NCBI GenBank assembly: GCA_910591455.2
Contig: OU342804.1
Location: 17,762,133 to 17,826,132 of the forward strand
Direction: 5' to 3'
Length of the DNA: 64,000 bases
Origin: Pholis gunnellus
Lineage: Eukaryota; Chordata; Actinopteri; Perciformes; Pholidae
The notes beneath the pieces were generated by a model. That model worked only from the letters and a program-made list of their open reading frames with translations. It was not told the DNA's origin and made no database searches. Positions 36,769 through 64,000 of this stretch are shown piece after piece; position 1 is the first letter of the stretch, and each line of letters opens with the position of its first letter. Both the position numbers and the translations under genes were made by a program.

Positions 36769-39700
36769 ATGAAGCTCTGCTCCCCTCTTCTGCTCGGCCT
36801 GGCAGCAGCCCTGTCATCCGCCTTCGTGATTTCACCTCCGTAAGTACAACAAAATAATACACTGTGCATGTAGATGAATATGATGGTAGATGCTCTAGTG
36901 AACTGCTATTACTTTAATTAATAAAGTGTGCATGTATTTCAGACACATGTGGACCAAACTGATCCTGACCCACCACTGGCCAAGCACATTCTGTAGCGTG
37001 AGTTTCTTTCTGCCGTTACTCATTCTAGGATTAAATTCAACTGTGGCCTTCTGTGGGGAAATGCAGTGACTCAAACCAAGAGTAGAAGAGCAATAATGAA
37101 GGAGAAGGACGCTGGCCCCATATGCAGTATGAAATGCCATAGGCTTTGTGCAGCATTTATGTGACGTCAGAATAATCGTAAAGTTTAACTCCCGACTAAG
37201 GAAATGAATATGAATATCCCCACAAATCATGCAGCATCCTTAGTCCAGTCATAACTGTATCTGTGGGCCCAGCCAAAGTACTGTCTGTGTCTGCTTAGAT
37301 CCATTTGTGCACCAGTAAAGATGAACCCTGTTGTAAAAACAATCAAGTATAGATAATATTTATCCAACAACTAAGTATGTACAGATAATATTTAGCCAAC
37401 ATTTGTGTTAAACTGGTGAATAACATGGTATTCCAGACAATGTCTATAGGCAACGTTTCCCTCTGATATTGTCCAAGAATGTTACATATATACTGTAAAA
37501 CTGAGTAAATGTTTAATCTCTGAATGTCATGTGATTTCTATGTTTGAGTCATGAGACAGGCTGTGTGTCAACAATCTGGTTTGATTAGGCAAGAGGTTTT
37601 TCCACAGGAAGATGCCGTTTTAACCAAGTCTCAAACACACATCCCTTTTTATGCTTTCTGGAGAACCTGTCTGATCAATCCTTTGCATGTCATGTGGTTT
37701 TGTATCATGTGCCTTGTTGTGTGTCAGAAGGTTTGGCAAGATTGTGGTCTTGGTATGACATGTTTAGGGTGGCAAATGTTTTGCCATTGTTTTGCGCTGG
37801 GTCTCATTTTGCTCAATGATTGACAAATTAAAATTCTCAGTACGAGATTCTATCGAGGCAATTTTAAGACATTTTATAATTGCAATATGCCAAGACTCAG
37901 CTGAGGAGATGTACATGTAGATTCTTAACTGCAAAGTTGCTGCAGTTCCCTTTCCACTCGACAGTGCGAGTTTCCTTCCTGGGAAAATGTAGAACTTTAT
38001 CTATTTTAAGGGCATACTGATTGTTTAAAGGGTTAGAGTTATTGTTCATTTCATGTCTCACAATGAAACGGTTCATCTAAGAACAATACAAATGAATCAC
38101 TAATAGAAATAATCATTAATTGCAGCCCTAGTAGCTGCTCTCCAAAACTTGCTTTGTGCTCATTTCAATTACCAATAACATAATTAAGTGTTGGGTTTAT
38201 GCGTCCAGATGGAATAACAATAATCATTTTGTATACATTTCAGATGGAAAAGCCAGTGTGTCATCCCAACATTAGCTACTGGACACTACATGGTCTTTGG
38301 TATGTTTATGTGTGGTTTGAATCAGATAAGAGTGTCCTATTTTCATTATCAGCATGGCAGATGATAACAGCTACATGTTAGGTATTGACACTTTAAAAAA
38401 TGTTTACGAGTCTGAAAATGTCATTAATAAGTCATTGTTGCCTGGTTGTAATTGCTGTTTTTACTACTTTTCTCTCTCTGCGAATGAGTGGGCGAGTGAG
38501 CTATCTAACATTGTGAATCTTAACTGTTTTCCAGGCCAGATAAAGGGATCGAATGCAATTCATCGTGGCATTTCAACTCTTCTCTAATAGAGGTACAACA
38601 CTGTTCGGGCTCAGTGTGTCTTTAAAACTGGGTGTAAAATCCAAGTAATCAATATATTCTTTCTGTAAAACAGTCCTTTTTAATTCATCAAGAAAAGCAA
38701 ACAGACAACGGTTGCACTGATGTCAATTGGCAGGACAAAGAAGGAACGGGAGAGTACTTCATACTCTTCAGAAAGCTGAATGAAAAGCTCTTTTAATCTA
38801 AAGCACACCAAACAGACACAGTCAAATGTGGCATTACCAATTTGTGAGGGTAAATGAATGACGTTATTCTCCTTTTCTTTAGCTGGTATACTGATGGATA
38901 AAACACATCTGTTTTCTCAGGACCTGCTTCCAGACATGAAGAAGAGTTGGCCTGACTTGCTTAACCCCTCGTCTGCTTCATTCTGGTATTATATCAATCA
39001 ATCCTTAAATCTTCTTCTGTCAATCTGTCTGATACTTTCTTTAGTCCGGTATGTTCTAGTTTTATATACTATAGTATTGTGTCACCACATCATTATTATC
39101 TTGCATTTATCTTACAACTGCATTGTTTGTCTGTTTTGTCTATTGTGTATTTGGATATGCAAGTAATTGACATTGTGATAATAACTACTGTATTACTGTA
39201 TAATATTGCTGATTGTAGTAGTGGAGATTGATGTACTTTAGTCCACCATACCATGCTGTGTACACAGCCACACATTTCACATGGCCTCTGAATACTACAA
39301 GCATTTACTTCCATTGTTCTTCTCTGACAGCGATATACAGCCTACCTGTCTTCTTGGTACTCTACTGCACAATTATTATAAAGTACATTCGATCTCTATA
39401 AATCTGGGAATACACTTTAAAATGCTGCCTCATGCATTTATAGACTGTTGTTGACAAGCACACTGTGCTCAGATCTTGTTAACCAGCTCTGACCACAGGA
39501 TCATATTCAGAGTTTTGTGGAGTCTAGTCATGAATATTAAGCATTGAGATTGTCATCATCATGTACTGTATTCCTGGCATTGCTTTGTACACAATTACTG
39601 TAAAACCTATTGCTACATGCTGGTTTGTTTCAACAGGAAGTATGAGTGGCACAAACATGGTACATGTGCAGCCAAAGCAGCTTCTCTGGATAGTCAACAT

Positions 39701-40057
39701 AAATACTTCAGCAAGGCACTGGAACTTTACCACAAGTTGGATTTGGACAGGTACCGCACATTCACACCCTCACACGGGCACATACACACACTTCTTTCCT
39801 CTGAAACAATGTTTCTAGTTCTTTGTATTGTCTTGATGGTACTGATCAATGTTAACCCTGCAGATGTTTGCTGTCCACAGAGTAGTTCACACAATCCCAA
39901 CTACTGTTGTATGCTTATTTTAAGTCACTCTGGATGAAAGTACAAACGCCTCAAATATAAATCTGAGTTTCTGTTATTGTAGCATCCTGAAGAAGTTTGA
40001 CATTATCCCTTCAGAAACATATTACAAAGTAGGTATATTTATATTTTAACATTAAAT

Positions 40058-40095
<38 letters not shown>

Positions 40096-40652
40096 AAATT
40101 GTATGGTATATCAGAATCTTAAATATTTGTTGTGTTATGTTAAAGTGCCTCAATAATAAGATTCCCTCCCAATTTTGCTCTTCTTCTCTTCCTGATGTGT
40201 CTGGGTGTAGCTTTCACAAATTGAAGGAGTCATAGAGAACTTCTACAACGTCAAACCTAAGATCCAATGTGTCCATCCATCAGAGGTATAAACACCTCAT
40301 TCAAATAATAAAATTATGATTTGCTGTTGCTGTTCTGCATGGTCCTACTTTTCAGGAATGCATTGTTTTTGTCAGGTATCAGTGTATTTAAGCTGTGTTT
40401 CAAATGTCAGCTGACAGTCTGTCAGATTGTTAAAACGTGTGTTTTTGTGTTTCACAGAACGCTGATGTCCAGATTTTGGGGCAGATTGAGATCTGTTTCA
40501 ACCCTGACTTCACCCTCATGGACTGTGAGAAACAGTTTACCACGGAGAAGGTGTCTAAGGGAGACTGGCACAATCTCATTGCTGATTACAAGGCATCTGG
40601 GTTCAGTGTGTGTGACCATGATATGCCAGTTTACTACCCACCTCTTTCATAG
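36769..40652 (+). CDS. rnaset2: RNase T2 family ribonuclease (secreted/lysosomal)
   Basis: Endoribonuclease that cleaves single-stranded RNA via 2',3'-cyclic phosphates in lysosomes and outside cells. Coding exons: 36769-36839, 36943-36997, 38244-38299, 38535-38592, 38921-38985, 39637-39750, 39983-40028, 40211-40285, 40458-40652; 244 aa, all phases join. Residues 1-18 or so form a signal peptide (MKLCSPLLLGLAAALSSA). CAS I is LHGLWPDKG, split across exons 38244-38299 and 38535-38592. CAS II is WKYEWHKHGTCAA, split across 38921-38985 and 39637-39750. LTHHWPSTFC, CNSSW, YYK, IGQIE-like ILGQIEIC and the C-terminal SVCDHDMPVYYPP match human RNASET2. N-glycosylation sequons NIS, NSS and NSS are visible. 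The start follows an acceptor (TTTTAG|ACATG). One oddity is Tyr in place of the first His of CAS II. Confidence 0.95.
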
Positions 40653-41920
40653 AGAACACATATGTGCAAACTGACAGCACACTACAGCCCTACTTTAACA
40701 AACCCAAAGACATAAAAACTAAAACTGCACTGTGAGTTAGCATCTGTGCACACACTGACTTAATCATAATTATATTTTGCTCAGGAATGACAATGAACAT
40801 AATACATTTTAATGACAAATGTCAAAAGATACCCCCACACAATCAGTGCAGCCTGAAAACATTTTGAACTGTGTGAAAATTCTGGCTGTGACAGGTACTT
40901 GAAAAAACAAAATCTCTTTTAAGTGCATTGCTCTTTTTATGTCCTACAAAGACCAGGACACACACTCCACTACTACGTAGTGCTTTAATGGAATTATGTC
41001 CCATCCTGACCCTTGCTAGTACATGAATCCGATATAGTTCACGGCATGTTTACTTCCATTGCTCAAAAGGGGGCATCGTGAGTTCAGCTCAGGCAGGTGA
41101 ACAGTTTATGTACGGTATCTTGTTGGCAAATGAGTTGCATATCTTGTAACATCTGGCCATATTTTATATCACATTTGTGTGCTTATGTGCCACCTATTAA
41201 GTGCCATCTCTCTTTTTTTGCGGGGCTGATTTTTAGCTACATTATGATGATTATATTCATACAATACATAAAATTAGCTGGTGTTCTCTTTTGTTAATTC
41301 ACTGCACAAAAACTATTGGGTAATATGTTTATCTGTAAGGGCTTTTGGGGGCAAGGGCCCACCATTTTGAATCAAACATATAACATCCTCAGCTTTCAGG
41401 CATTATGAACTAGTGGGAGTTATCATTACCTACCTTCTGAAGAGTATGAACCAAGTACCGGTACATAGGCCAGTATTTAATGTACTGTAGGCCTGGTTAG
41501 GTCTGTCCATGTTGCTAATAAATGACTGTTGGTCACATTTGTGAACTTAAAACCATTGAACCAATGTATAGACTAGAAATGAAATATAGTATGTGGTGTA
41601 ATGAGTAACTGCTACAGCGTTCTGTTTTAGCAAATATGAGTCCAAATACCCAAGTACTTTGCCATGGAAACCTCACGACCCACACTAAACACAATACACA
41701 AGTTGATTTAAACTCCATTTTTGTCACATATGCTCTAGGCCTGCACTGTACAGATGAAATACTTGAAGGATGTAGCAAATGATCAAGTGAACACTACCTA
41801 ATCCCAGCTGATTTTTTAAATTACTTGTTTCTATTGACGCTGTTTTTGTGCATAGATAAATAAATTCTCTTTAAGCTGAAAGGTAATTTTTTTTAAATGT
41901 CAATAAAATATTGCATATCA
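40653..41920 (+). other. rnaset2: rnaset2 3' UTR with candidate poly(A) signals
   Basis: AT-rich sequence after the stop. AATAAA occurs near 41517 and at 41902-41907, the second followed by sequence like a normal 3' end. Which signal is used is unknown. No coding exon is seen. Confidence 0.45.
41902..41907 (+). terminator. rnaset2: Candidate poly(A) signal of rnaset2
   Basis: AATAAA about 1.25 kb after the rnaset2 stop; another lies near 41517. Confidence 0.4.
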
Positions 41921-42484
41921 AGTCAATCTACCATCAAGTCGTTTGTGAGTTATTATGTGACATTCAATATTGATTAAGGTGTGTCTATGTGCATGTTTCA
42001 TCTATGTAATAGAGAGTGAAGGCAACCTGTGAATGGAGTTTGGTGGCAGGAGTCAGTTTGGTTTTAAGGTGCAGCTTAACCTGTCTATCTTTCTACGCAT
42101 GCAGTATAATGTAGAATAGTATAGTACTATGCCAGTCTTTCTATCTCTCCACATCTACTCAGTGGGTATGAATATTAATGTTGTGATCTCCTTATAGAGC
42201 CTTAATCCTCCCGGGACAAAGACACCAGTCCATAATCCCGAATCTCCTCCCACAACACATCACAGCAGATTGACTGGACACATCCGATTACATTTTCAAT
42301 AGTGCTAAAATGCCTTTAAACTATGGGCCAGCTATATTCTAAATCCTGTAAAACCACGAGTTTGAGGATCACAGTTTAAGCGTTTGATGGCGAATTACTC
42401 TGACTAAATAAAGAAGATGTTATTTTAGAAATAAATTAAAGCCCACATCTACAGACACTTGACCCAGGTAGAACAGCAGTCCTG

Positions 42485-42602
<118 letters not shown>

Positions 42603-43106
42603 GCAACACTGCAGTTCTGCAAAGCTGCTGATGTGACAGATCCATGTACACACACACACACACACACACACACGCCCAGTGATCAACCAATTCATGATGT
42701 ACAATCTGTGATTGCTTCCCTTGCTTCTGTCGTCATTATTGATTGTAACATTGATTGCTGTCCTCAAATTAAATTCTAATGTAATGTCGCTGAATCTGAG
42801 CCACAGTATTTTCCAAAGACATCTACTGGTATGCTGCTGATAGTCTATGTTTACACTGCTATTTGCCATCATTTCTGATTCAGTCTCTGTGTTATTAGAT
42901 GTCAGGCAGGAGCTAAAGAGAAGGGACAGAGGAAAAGGGAGACAGAGAGGTAGCTTGGTTACACCATGTGACCCCGCCAGCTGTTGCTTTATGCTGGTGG
43001 GAGAAAAAGAGAGGGAGGTGAGAGGCAGAAACAGGGGAGAATGAGGGAGGGAGGGGTCAGGAGCTTTCCGGCACACAATGTGACTGGTGACAATCCCTTC
43101 TGCAGA

Positions 43107-43129
43107 GAGAGAGAGAGACAGACAGAGAC

Positions 43130-43197
<68 letters not shown>
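43107..43197. repeat. (GA)n tract
   Basis: GA repeats with a few CAGA interruptions, pure from about 43133. About 510 nt upstream of the rps6ka2 start codon. Confidence 0.95.
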
Positions 43198-43202
<5 letters not shown>

Positions 43203-43669
43203 CAGCAGGGGATGAACACACACATGCACAGGCAGGGATGTGAAGAGTGAGCTCTCACACACACCTCTCCTGATTCAGCGGAACAGATTTATTCGTCACC
43301 TCTCTCGGGCAGCCTCACGCAGCGAGCCGGCTGCAAAGCACAAGACAACCCCAAATGCAGCAGCACCTGCCCCGTCCGTCAACCCATCTGTCTGTCTGCG
43401 CCGATTAACGGCTCTGTTACAACTCTGACTGCGTGCTTACTGGCGTCTACTGCGTTTGAGAGGCGGAAGGGGGGGGGGACACACACGACATCCAGAGAGA
43501 CGAGCAGCGAATGTAAATAATGGGGAAACTAAAAAGCGACGACTGCATTGAGGCTGGGCCAATGGATAAACTGCGGGACAAATAGATAGACCCCCCCGCC
43601 CCCCCCCCCCCCCTCCCAAAAACAAAACTCTGTTTCTGCATCTCTACCTTGGGATCCCCCTGCAGGGAG

Positions 43670-43712
43670 ATGTCATTCATTATGGGATAGATGGACAGGT
43701 CTGCCCGTTGCC
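43670..43712 (+). promoter_or_regulatory. rps6ka2: Upstream AUGs in the rps6ka2 5' leader
   Basis: ATG at 43670 opens a six-codon frame ending TAG at 43688-43690. The next base begins another ATG (43691) in a different frame from the main start at 43713; it runs through exon 1 and would stop just after the exon 1/2 junction. Such uORFs normally reduce initiation at the main ATG. This applies only if transcription starts upstream of 43670. Confidence 0.5.
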
Positions 43713-58578
<14,866 letters not shown>

Positions 58579-58735
58579 AACTCAAAATTTAAAATAGACC
58601 CACATGATTAAAGAAGACATACTCTTTTTGAAAAGCATAAACCTTGTTACAAAGTGCTCCTAGGCCTGTACAAACCAAATGTAGCAGATTTTAGAAATCT
58701 TGTCGCAAAGGGAACTAAGCCTAATTACCTATAAC

Positions 58736-58741
58736 AATAAA
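58736..58741 (+). terminator. rps6ka2: Proximal poly(A) signal AATAAA of rps6ka2
   Basis: Canonical hexamer 158 nt after the stop. Use of this site would exclude the UGUANAUA array. Confidence 0.45.
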
Positions 58742-60299
58742 GCAGTCCACAAGCACAGGTATCAGGACTAGCTTCAGTTCACTTAATTTAAAGTGTACAT
58801 TTTAAACCTTTTCAATTGCGACGTAACATTCATCATGCACACTTGTGACTCTTATTTGATCAAACCCCAATGGCTTGAAGAAGTTGACTATTATTACCCT
58901 GAAATCATAATCATCATCTAAATCCTGAGCACAGAGGGTTTCATTCAATCAAGCAGAAGCTTTGTCCAATCCCTCAGTTGTCCTGTGGGTATTATAAGCT
59001 CTGTTTGACGGTTGCCCTTACTTTCAATTGGTTGAAAAAAAAAACATTTATCTAGATTTTATTTTCTCATTCAAATTTTGAGCCTGGCTCTCAGACAACA
59101 TTTCTCATAGTTTGGTGATGGCTATTAAAATGTCAAACCAAATAAAAAAAACCCATGTACATTTACTTATTTTTTGGTCATACATGTCAGAGTACAATTA
59201 TAATTGTAATGCAATATACACAGACAAACCAAAGCTACCAAAGCTCCAACCGCTGAAAGCGGGAAAAATTAGTCCGGTCACCAACTTCAGAAAAAGTATT
59301 CAGTGCCACAAACAACATGCCAAGTAGTCGATTTACTTTAGGTTTCATATTTAGCACATACATGTATGTCCCCAGGAGTACATGTCATACATTAATACAG
59401 TCTTCCACAGTCACTGCTCTAACATCGAACTATAGATATGTTAAATCGTCATCATCTAACAATAGATATAGGTTAGAGTAACATGTATTTGAATGAGGTA
59501 CTCTCACTCTGATTATAACATGTTTCCTACAATCGATCCTCTTCTCCAGAGTTATGCATGTTAAAAATGTAAATATCCTACCAAAGGGAATTATTAAGTT
59601 ACCAATGCCATTGAAGTCTTATTGTCAATAATATATTTAATAATTGTACTGTATGTATTGTTGTCTTCCATGAATACAGCCTTTGACTACTGTAAAATGT
59701 ATTGTTAAATGTATCACTACTGCACTTCCCAGATCAGATGGAACAGTGAGCTATGAAGGTATTTATGTTGAACGTAGTTTGTTGTGTTTTTCCATAACAT
59801 ATCGAAAATGTTATATGGCTTAAGAGAAGTCATAGAGGCAGGAAAACCGGGGGAGCATCATATCTCTCTTTGGTAAATGTCACACTCATTGCAAAACTCT
59901 GCAGGCTATACTTTGAAATATGAACTCAGCAATCAGTGTGATAAATCATCTTTCAGTGTGTGCTTGAGTGTGTCAAGTAGCTGCCAGTACACCTCTGTTT
60001 GTGTCTGTAAGCTAAAATGTTTGAGAACCACTGTGTCAGAGGATTGTATATAGGTCTACTGTCTATTGCTGCTGCCCTGATTGTATCTAATAAGTTGTAC
60101 GATCGCAAAAACGAGGTAAGACAGAACAGGGTGTTTTGCAGACATGAGTAGCACATTTTGCGTTGTACAATTGCAGTGTTGTACAATTTACCCGTAGGAA
60201 TGATGCTCCACAACAATACACATACTTACTGGTCAGACGCAGGATGAAACATATTGTCACGTGTAACCAATAAGCACTGTAGCAGAGAAACAGTAATTC

Positions 60300-60578
60300 T
60301 GTACATATTGTGTTTGCTGATCCTAAGACTGTGTGTGTTGTGACACATTGCACAACTGTGAGTGGTGTAGCTGGGACTGATGCAACTGTGAGGATGCAGA
60401 TAAGGTTGTAGATATTGTGTTGTTCAAGGTAAAGCTGTAAATATTGTTTACTAATTTAGATTGTACATATAGTGTGGTACAACTATTGGCAAGCAGTACG
60501 ACTGTATATATTGTGTTTGCAGATAGAGAGTGTACATATTATTTTGTCCATTGCTATCCATTGCTCAGAGTGTACATA
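60300..60578 (+). promoter_or_regulatory. Cluster of Pumilio-type UGUANAUA elements
   Basis: Exact TGTANATA matches on the sense strand start at 60300, 60407, 60436, 60462, 60503, 60531 and 60571, with further ones at 60045 and 59568. Several are followed by TTGTGTTTGC-like sequence, so the array may have grown from a degenerate tandem repeat. PUM proteins bind UGUANAUA in 3' UTRs and promote mRNA decay or translational repression. Confidence 0.65.
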
Positions 60579-60633
60579 CTGTCTATACCTGGCCAATCAC
60601 TGAAATTATTGGCTAGAATGCCAAAGTTTTACA

Positions 60634-60639
60634 AATAAA
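60634..60639 (+). terminator. rps6ka2: Distal poly(A) signal AATAAA of rps6ka2
   Basis: Canonical hexamer about 2.06 kb after the stop codon and 56 nt after the last UGUANAUA motif. Confidence 0.5.
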
Positions 60640-60660
60640 GGAAAACAACAGAAACTGCAC

Positions 60661-63600
60661 TGAAATTTGCAGATTTGTTTGAAATAATATTTGCATGTGT
60701 AAATGCAATTGAGCCATCATTCATTTGTATTATTTACTTTTGCTTTTCCTTCTCTGACATGTCAAAATGCTGTCTGTGAAAAAGATCTATCAGTGCAATA
60801 TTTAACATTACATCTCCAGACCTCCGAAAACACTATTGCACAATCTTTGCTTCACTTTCCTTAAATCTCAAACTAAGAACTGAACTTACAAGATGTATTC
60901 AAGGCTGTTTGAGCGTAGTGAACGATTAATTATGTGGGGTGCTATGAGGCGGGGAAAGTTTGTACTGGTAGGCAGCCAGGAACAGAAAGAAGACAAAGAC
61001 ATGGAGCTCTAACATGCATTTACGTATAACAAATAAATCAATCTTACAAATTCTGCAAGTACATTAACAGTCTGTCAAATTGTATGCATTCAAATGCATA
61101 CAAGAGCATGACTAATAATTATGAAAGGTGGAGGAAATGTAAATTATCTTTCCATAGAGTGAAATGTAATATATTTTTAGGTGAGGAAAGTTCAGTTTCT
61201 GTAACTTTCTCTCTATCCATGATAATGTGGCGGCAAGCCACTAGATGGCAACCAATCATAACCTGTGCTCTCACTCTCTCTCTCTTTCTATTTCTTACCA
61301 GAAGTTGTCCCTTTGGAGCCTTAATCCCCCCAAAAAAGAAGCAAGGAACCCTTTAATTTATATCAACCACCAGGCTCACTCTCTGTTCCATAAAAGCTTT
61401 TAGCAGGCGCTTGGCTGATGTGTCAGGTGGGTGTGGCAGGCTCATCAGCTCTGACATTTAAGTGCAGTAGTGCTCAGAGCAAAAGGGATTGGAGGATATG
61501 AGTAGATACAGATGACAAGCCCCCCTGCGAAGATGATTGCAGTGGAGCGACAAGAGGAGACCAAACAACAGATAGAGGAAGGAGAAGGTGTCGGGAGGGG
61601 AGAGATGAAAGGCAAAAGAAAGAAAAGGAGCTTTGAGAAACAATAACTCAACCCAACAATTACAGCATTGTCAGAATTTATATTAGCTTTCATAATGGAA
61701 GAATTTCTAAATGTATTTCCTCATGTTATTAAAACTCAGTATAATGTAATTTATATTCTGTCGTAAGTTAATACTACACTTGTGTAGCTTCAACAAATCA
61801 TTTAATCTTACTTTGACATACAATCAGATAGTTCTAGTGTCAGTTTTTAGTCTTTAGTCTTCCTTAAAAATGAGCACATGCAACTGAAATGAATGAAATA
61901 ATGAGTAGGAAACCCGGTTTGCACCTGGTTGTCCTTTAACCAGAGAGTTATGTTCATGTTCTTTAATACCCAACTACCAAAGTGTCCTTGAGCAAGTAAC
62001 TGAATAATTCTGGAAGGGCTGTTTTTCTAGCATGACTTGACCTCTGACCTTTCTGGAGAGCATGTGACTGTGTGGCTCAATACTAAGAAGAAGACACCAC
62101 TGGAGCTTATTACAAAGATGGCATGCATCACGTTATATTTTGCAGGATTGATGATAAATGGAAATATAGCAATATCTATCACTTGACTACTGCTGAAAAT
62201 AATATTACTGCACTATCATCAGTACAGTTTTTCTTGAGACACCGGAATATCACTTTGCATTTCAAATAACCAGATGAGGAATTATATTCAATGTTGCTTG
62301 TTAATTTAAGAGCAGAGTAGTAACACGTAGTTCTATGCACAAAGCAGAGCCATGATGTAGTGGAATGTCGTTTTCAAAAAAAGAAATGTCTCTGAAGGGA
62401 ATAAAAGCTTCTTAATATTCCATATTTAGTTATGGGTGACGCAGAGTGCTGATGTATCTCCAGTCATACTGGCTACAAAATAAGTAAAGATAAAGATGGA
62501 TGCATGAAGAGGAGATGATATTAAATTGGCTTTTAAATGTGAAATGCAAACCCCTTCCTTGTGTATCTGTATCTGCTCCTCTTCTGCTCGACATTCCTCT
62601 TCTGACACAAAACAGAGTTCTGAAGACAAGCAACATACACACTCTGACAAGGACGGAGATCCCACCACCTATGGCACTGGGTTTGCACCCACAAATACAC
62701 ACACACACACACACAGACACACAGAGACCCACGGACACCCTGTGGCACTACAGCTAGACCTGCCACTCGGACGTTCACCGAATCAGACGGACAAATCTCT
62801 AACAGACGGCTCCTGACAAAGAGATTATCACCGTGACAGGAGAAGTGTGTGCAGCTGTGGGTGGTGGAGTTTTCAGCGGAGAGATGGGGGTGGGGAGCGA
62901 ACTCTTTGTGCTTTCACACATTTGGCTCTTCTCTCTCACCATGCCAGTTTTCTGATTCAAAGTCAAACATACTTCAGGGTTTATAAGATACGTACAAATT
63001 GTCCATCAAATGTATGTGTGCGTCTGAGAGTGAAAAAAGAAACACAGACGTACAGCAAACATTGATATAGAGTTATTAAGCTGTGTATCAGGCTACAGGC
63101 TGATTTACTCTACACAACTGTACTTAACATGACTGAGAGGTGATGTAGGTTAAAACAAGGTGATTGGTGGAAACTGGAGAATGTTGTGAGATCAGAATAA
63201 GACATTTTAACCCTCTGTACACTGACACATATACACACACACACACACACACCAATTAAGCATTTTTCTGGATCAGACTGATCCATTAATGGAGATTCTG
63301 CTGTATGTCAGTCAGTTTGGTCCAAGCCGACTCTTATTTAGTAGTCCAATGTTTGTTTATTGTTGTATTGTTCCTCAGAACAGTAAATCATTCCACACTA
63401 ATAGTCAGTGAAGAGTATTTCAACCATCTACATAAAACATGCAGAGCTCCTTGTCATGCCCTCTACTTAAATTGTGCAATGAGATGATCAAGGTTCTCTT
63501 GCAAGGTGTAGCTATGTCAAACATCACAATCATCAGCAACATGTATCCAACGCACTCTTCACAAAAAGGCAGACTGCCCACTATGATGCATTGCTCATTT

Positions 63601-64000
63601 GCAAACTCTTCTGTAACATTCCTGCTGTTCACATAGAATTCTAAAGCTAGCTTCACTGCCAACCAAACTTCAGAAAGGCTTTGTAGAGGCCCACAATGAG
63701 CCGTTCATTATGGTGCAATTTGTTGTACTAACAGTGTACAAGTGCAGTACGGATACATACATGTAAGTACAAGTGAACAAGATGTGAAGTTTGGAAATAT
63801 GGTCGTAACAATGTGGGAACTAAAGAGAAAAACGATATACTGTCGGTATTTCTTAATTAAGGGGTACCTTTTCTAACATTATGAGGTACAGTGACAGCAC
63901 ACTTTTTGTATTTAGTTAAAAAAAAAAGAAAGTAAAACAAATACAAAAAAATCAATACGAGTGAATAAAGTAAAACATTCACCGATTAGAAAGCATATAC
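60661..64000. other. Intergenic region downstream of rps6ka2
   Basis: AT-rich with small CA tracts (about 62697-62716 and 63233-63252) and purine-rich sequence at 61530-61640. No exon of a known gene is recognised on either strand. Confidence 0.55.

Larger units (their letters stand above)
58579..60660 (+). other. rps6ka2: Likely long 3' UTR of rps6ka2
   Basis: No exon is recognised. An early AATAAA lies at 58736-58741 and a late one at 60634-60639. The late site would give a 2.1-kb UTR that includes the UGUANAUA array. The extent is inferred. Confidence 0.55.

Overview
This window is vertebrate nuclear DNA. It holds three intron-rich, protein-coding loci with canonical GT..AG exons, surrounded by dinucleotide microsatellites and decayed transposons. 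The protein sequences (fish-type MYOM2, RNASET2 and RSK3 orthologues) and the repeat families point to a teleost. Acanthomorph is a guess from the MITE type. There is no prokaryotic content, CRISPR array, tRNA or rRNA.

Layout. (1) 1-3.7 kb: AT-rich intergenic DNA with GT/CA microsatellites. (2) About 3.75-34.2 kb, minus strand: myom2 (myomesin-2, sarcomeric M-band). I resolve 37 phase-consistent coding exons, about 1,381 residues, from just upstream of the first Ig domain to the stop codon. The first roughly 90-100 codons were not found. A TATA/CArG-box muscle-type promoter sits at about 34.0-34.2 kb. (3) 34.2-35.75 kb: the gap between two divergent promoters. (4) About 35.8-41.9 kb, plus strand: rnaset2 (secreted/lysosomal T2 ribonuclease), one non-coding and nine coding exons, 244 aa, driven by a GC-rich TATA-less promoter with CACGTG and CRE-like sites. 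(5) 41.9-43.7 kb: spacer with long, mutually complementary CT and GA tracts. (6) 43.7-60.65 kb, plus strand: an RSK3-like ribosomal S6 kinase (rps6ka2), 22 coding exons, 753 aa, with a likely long 3' UTR. (7) 60.7-64 kb: intergenic, nothing recognised. Adjacency of rnaset2 and rps6ka2 matches human 6q27 and supports both names.

Function. The three genes do not form a pathway. myom2 crosslinks myosin filaments in muscle, rnaset2 degrades RNA in lysosomes or outside the cell, and rps6ka2 is an ERK/PDK1-activated kinase.

Most interesting observations: a dense array of Pumilio-type UGUANAUA motifs at the end of the rps6ka2 3' UTR; a duplicated, stop-containing copy of the start of the last rps6ka2 exon that could act as an alternative terminal exon removing the ERK-docking tail; a degenerate glycine-rich loop in the C-terminal kinase domain beside an intact N-terminal kinase domain; loss of the usual RSK C-terminal S-T-x-L ending; and microsatellites that sit exactly at splice sites.
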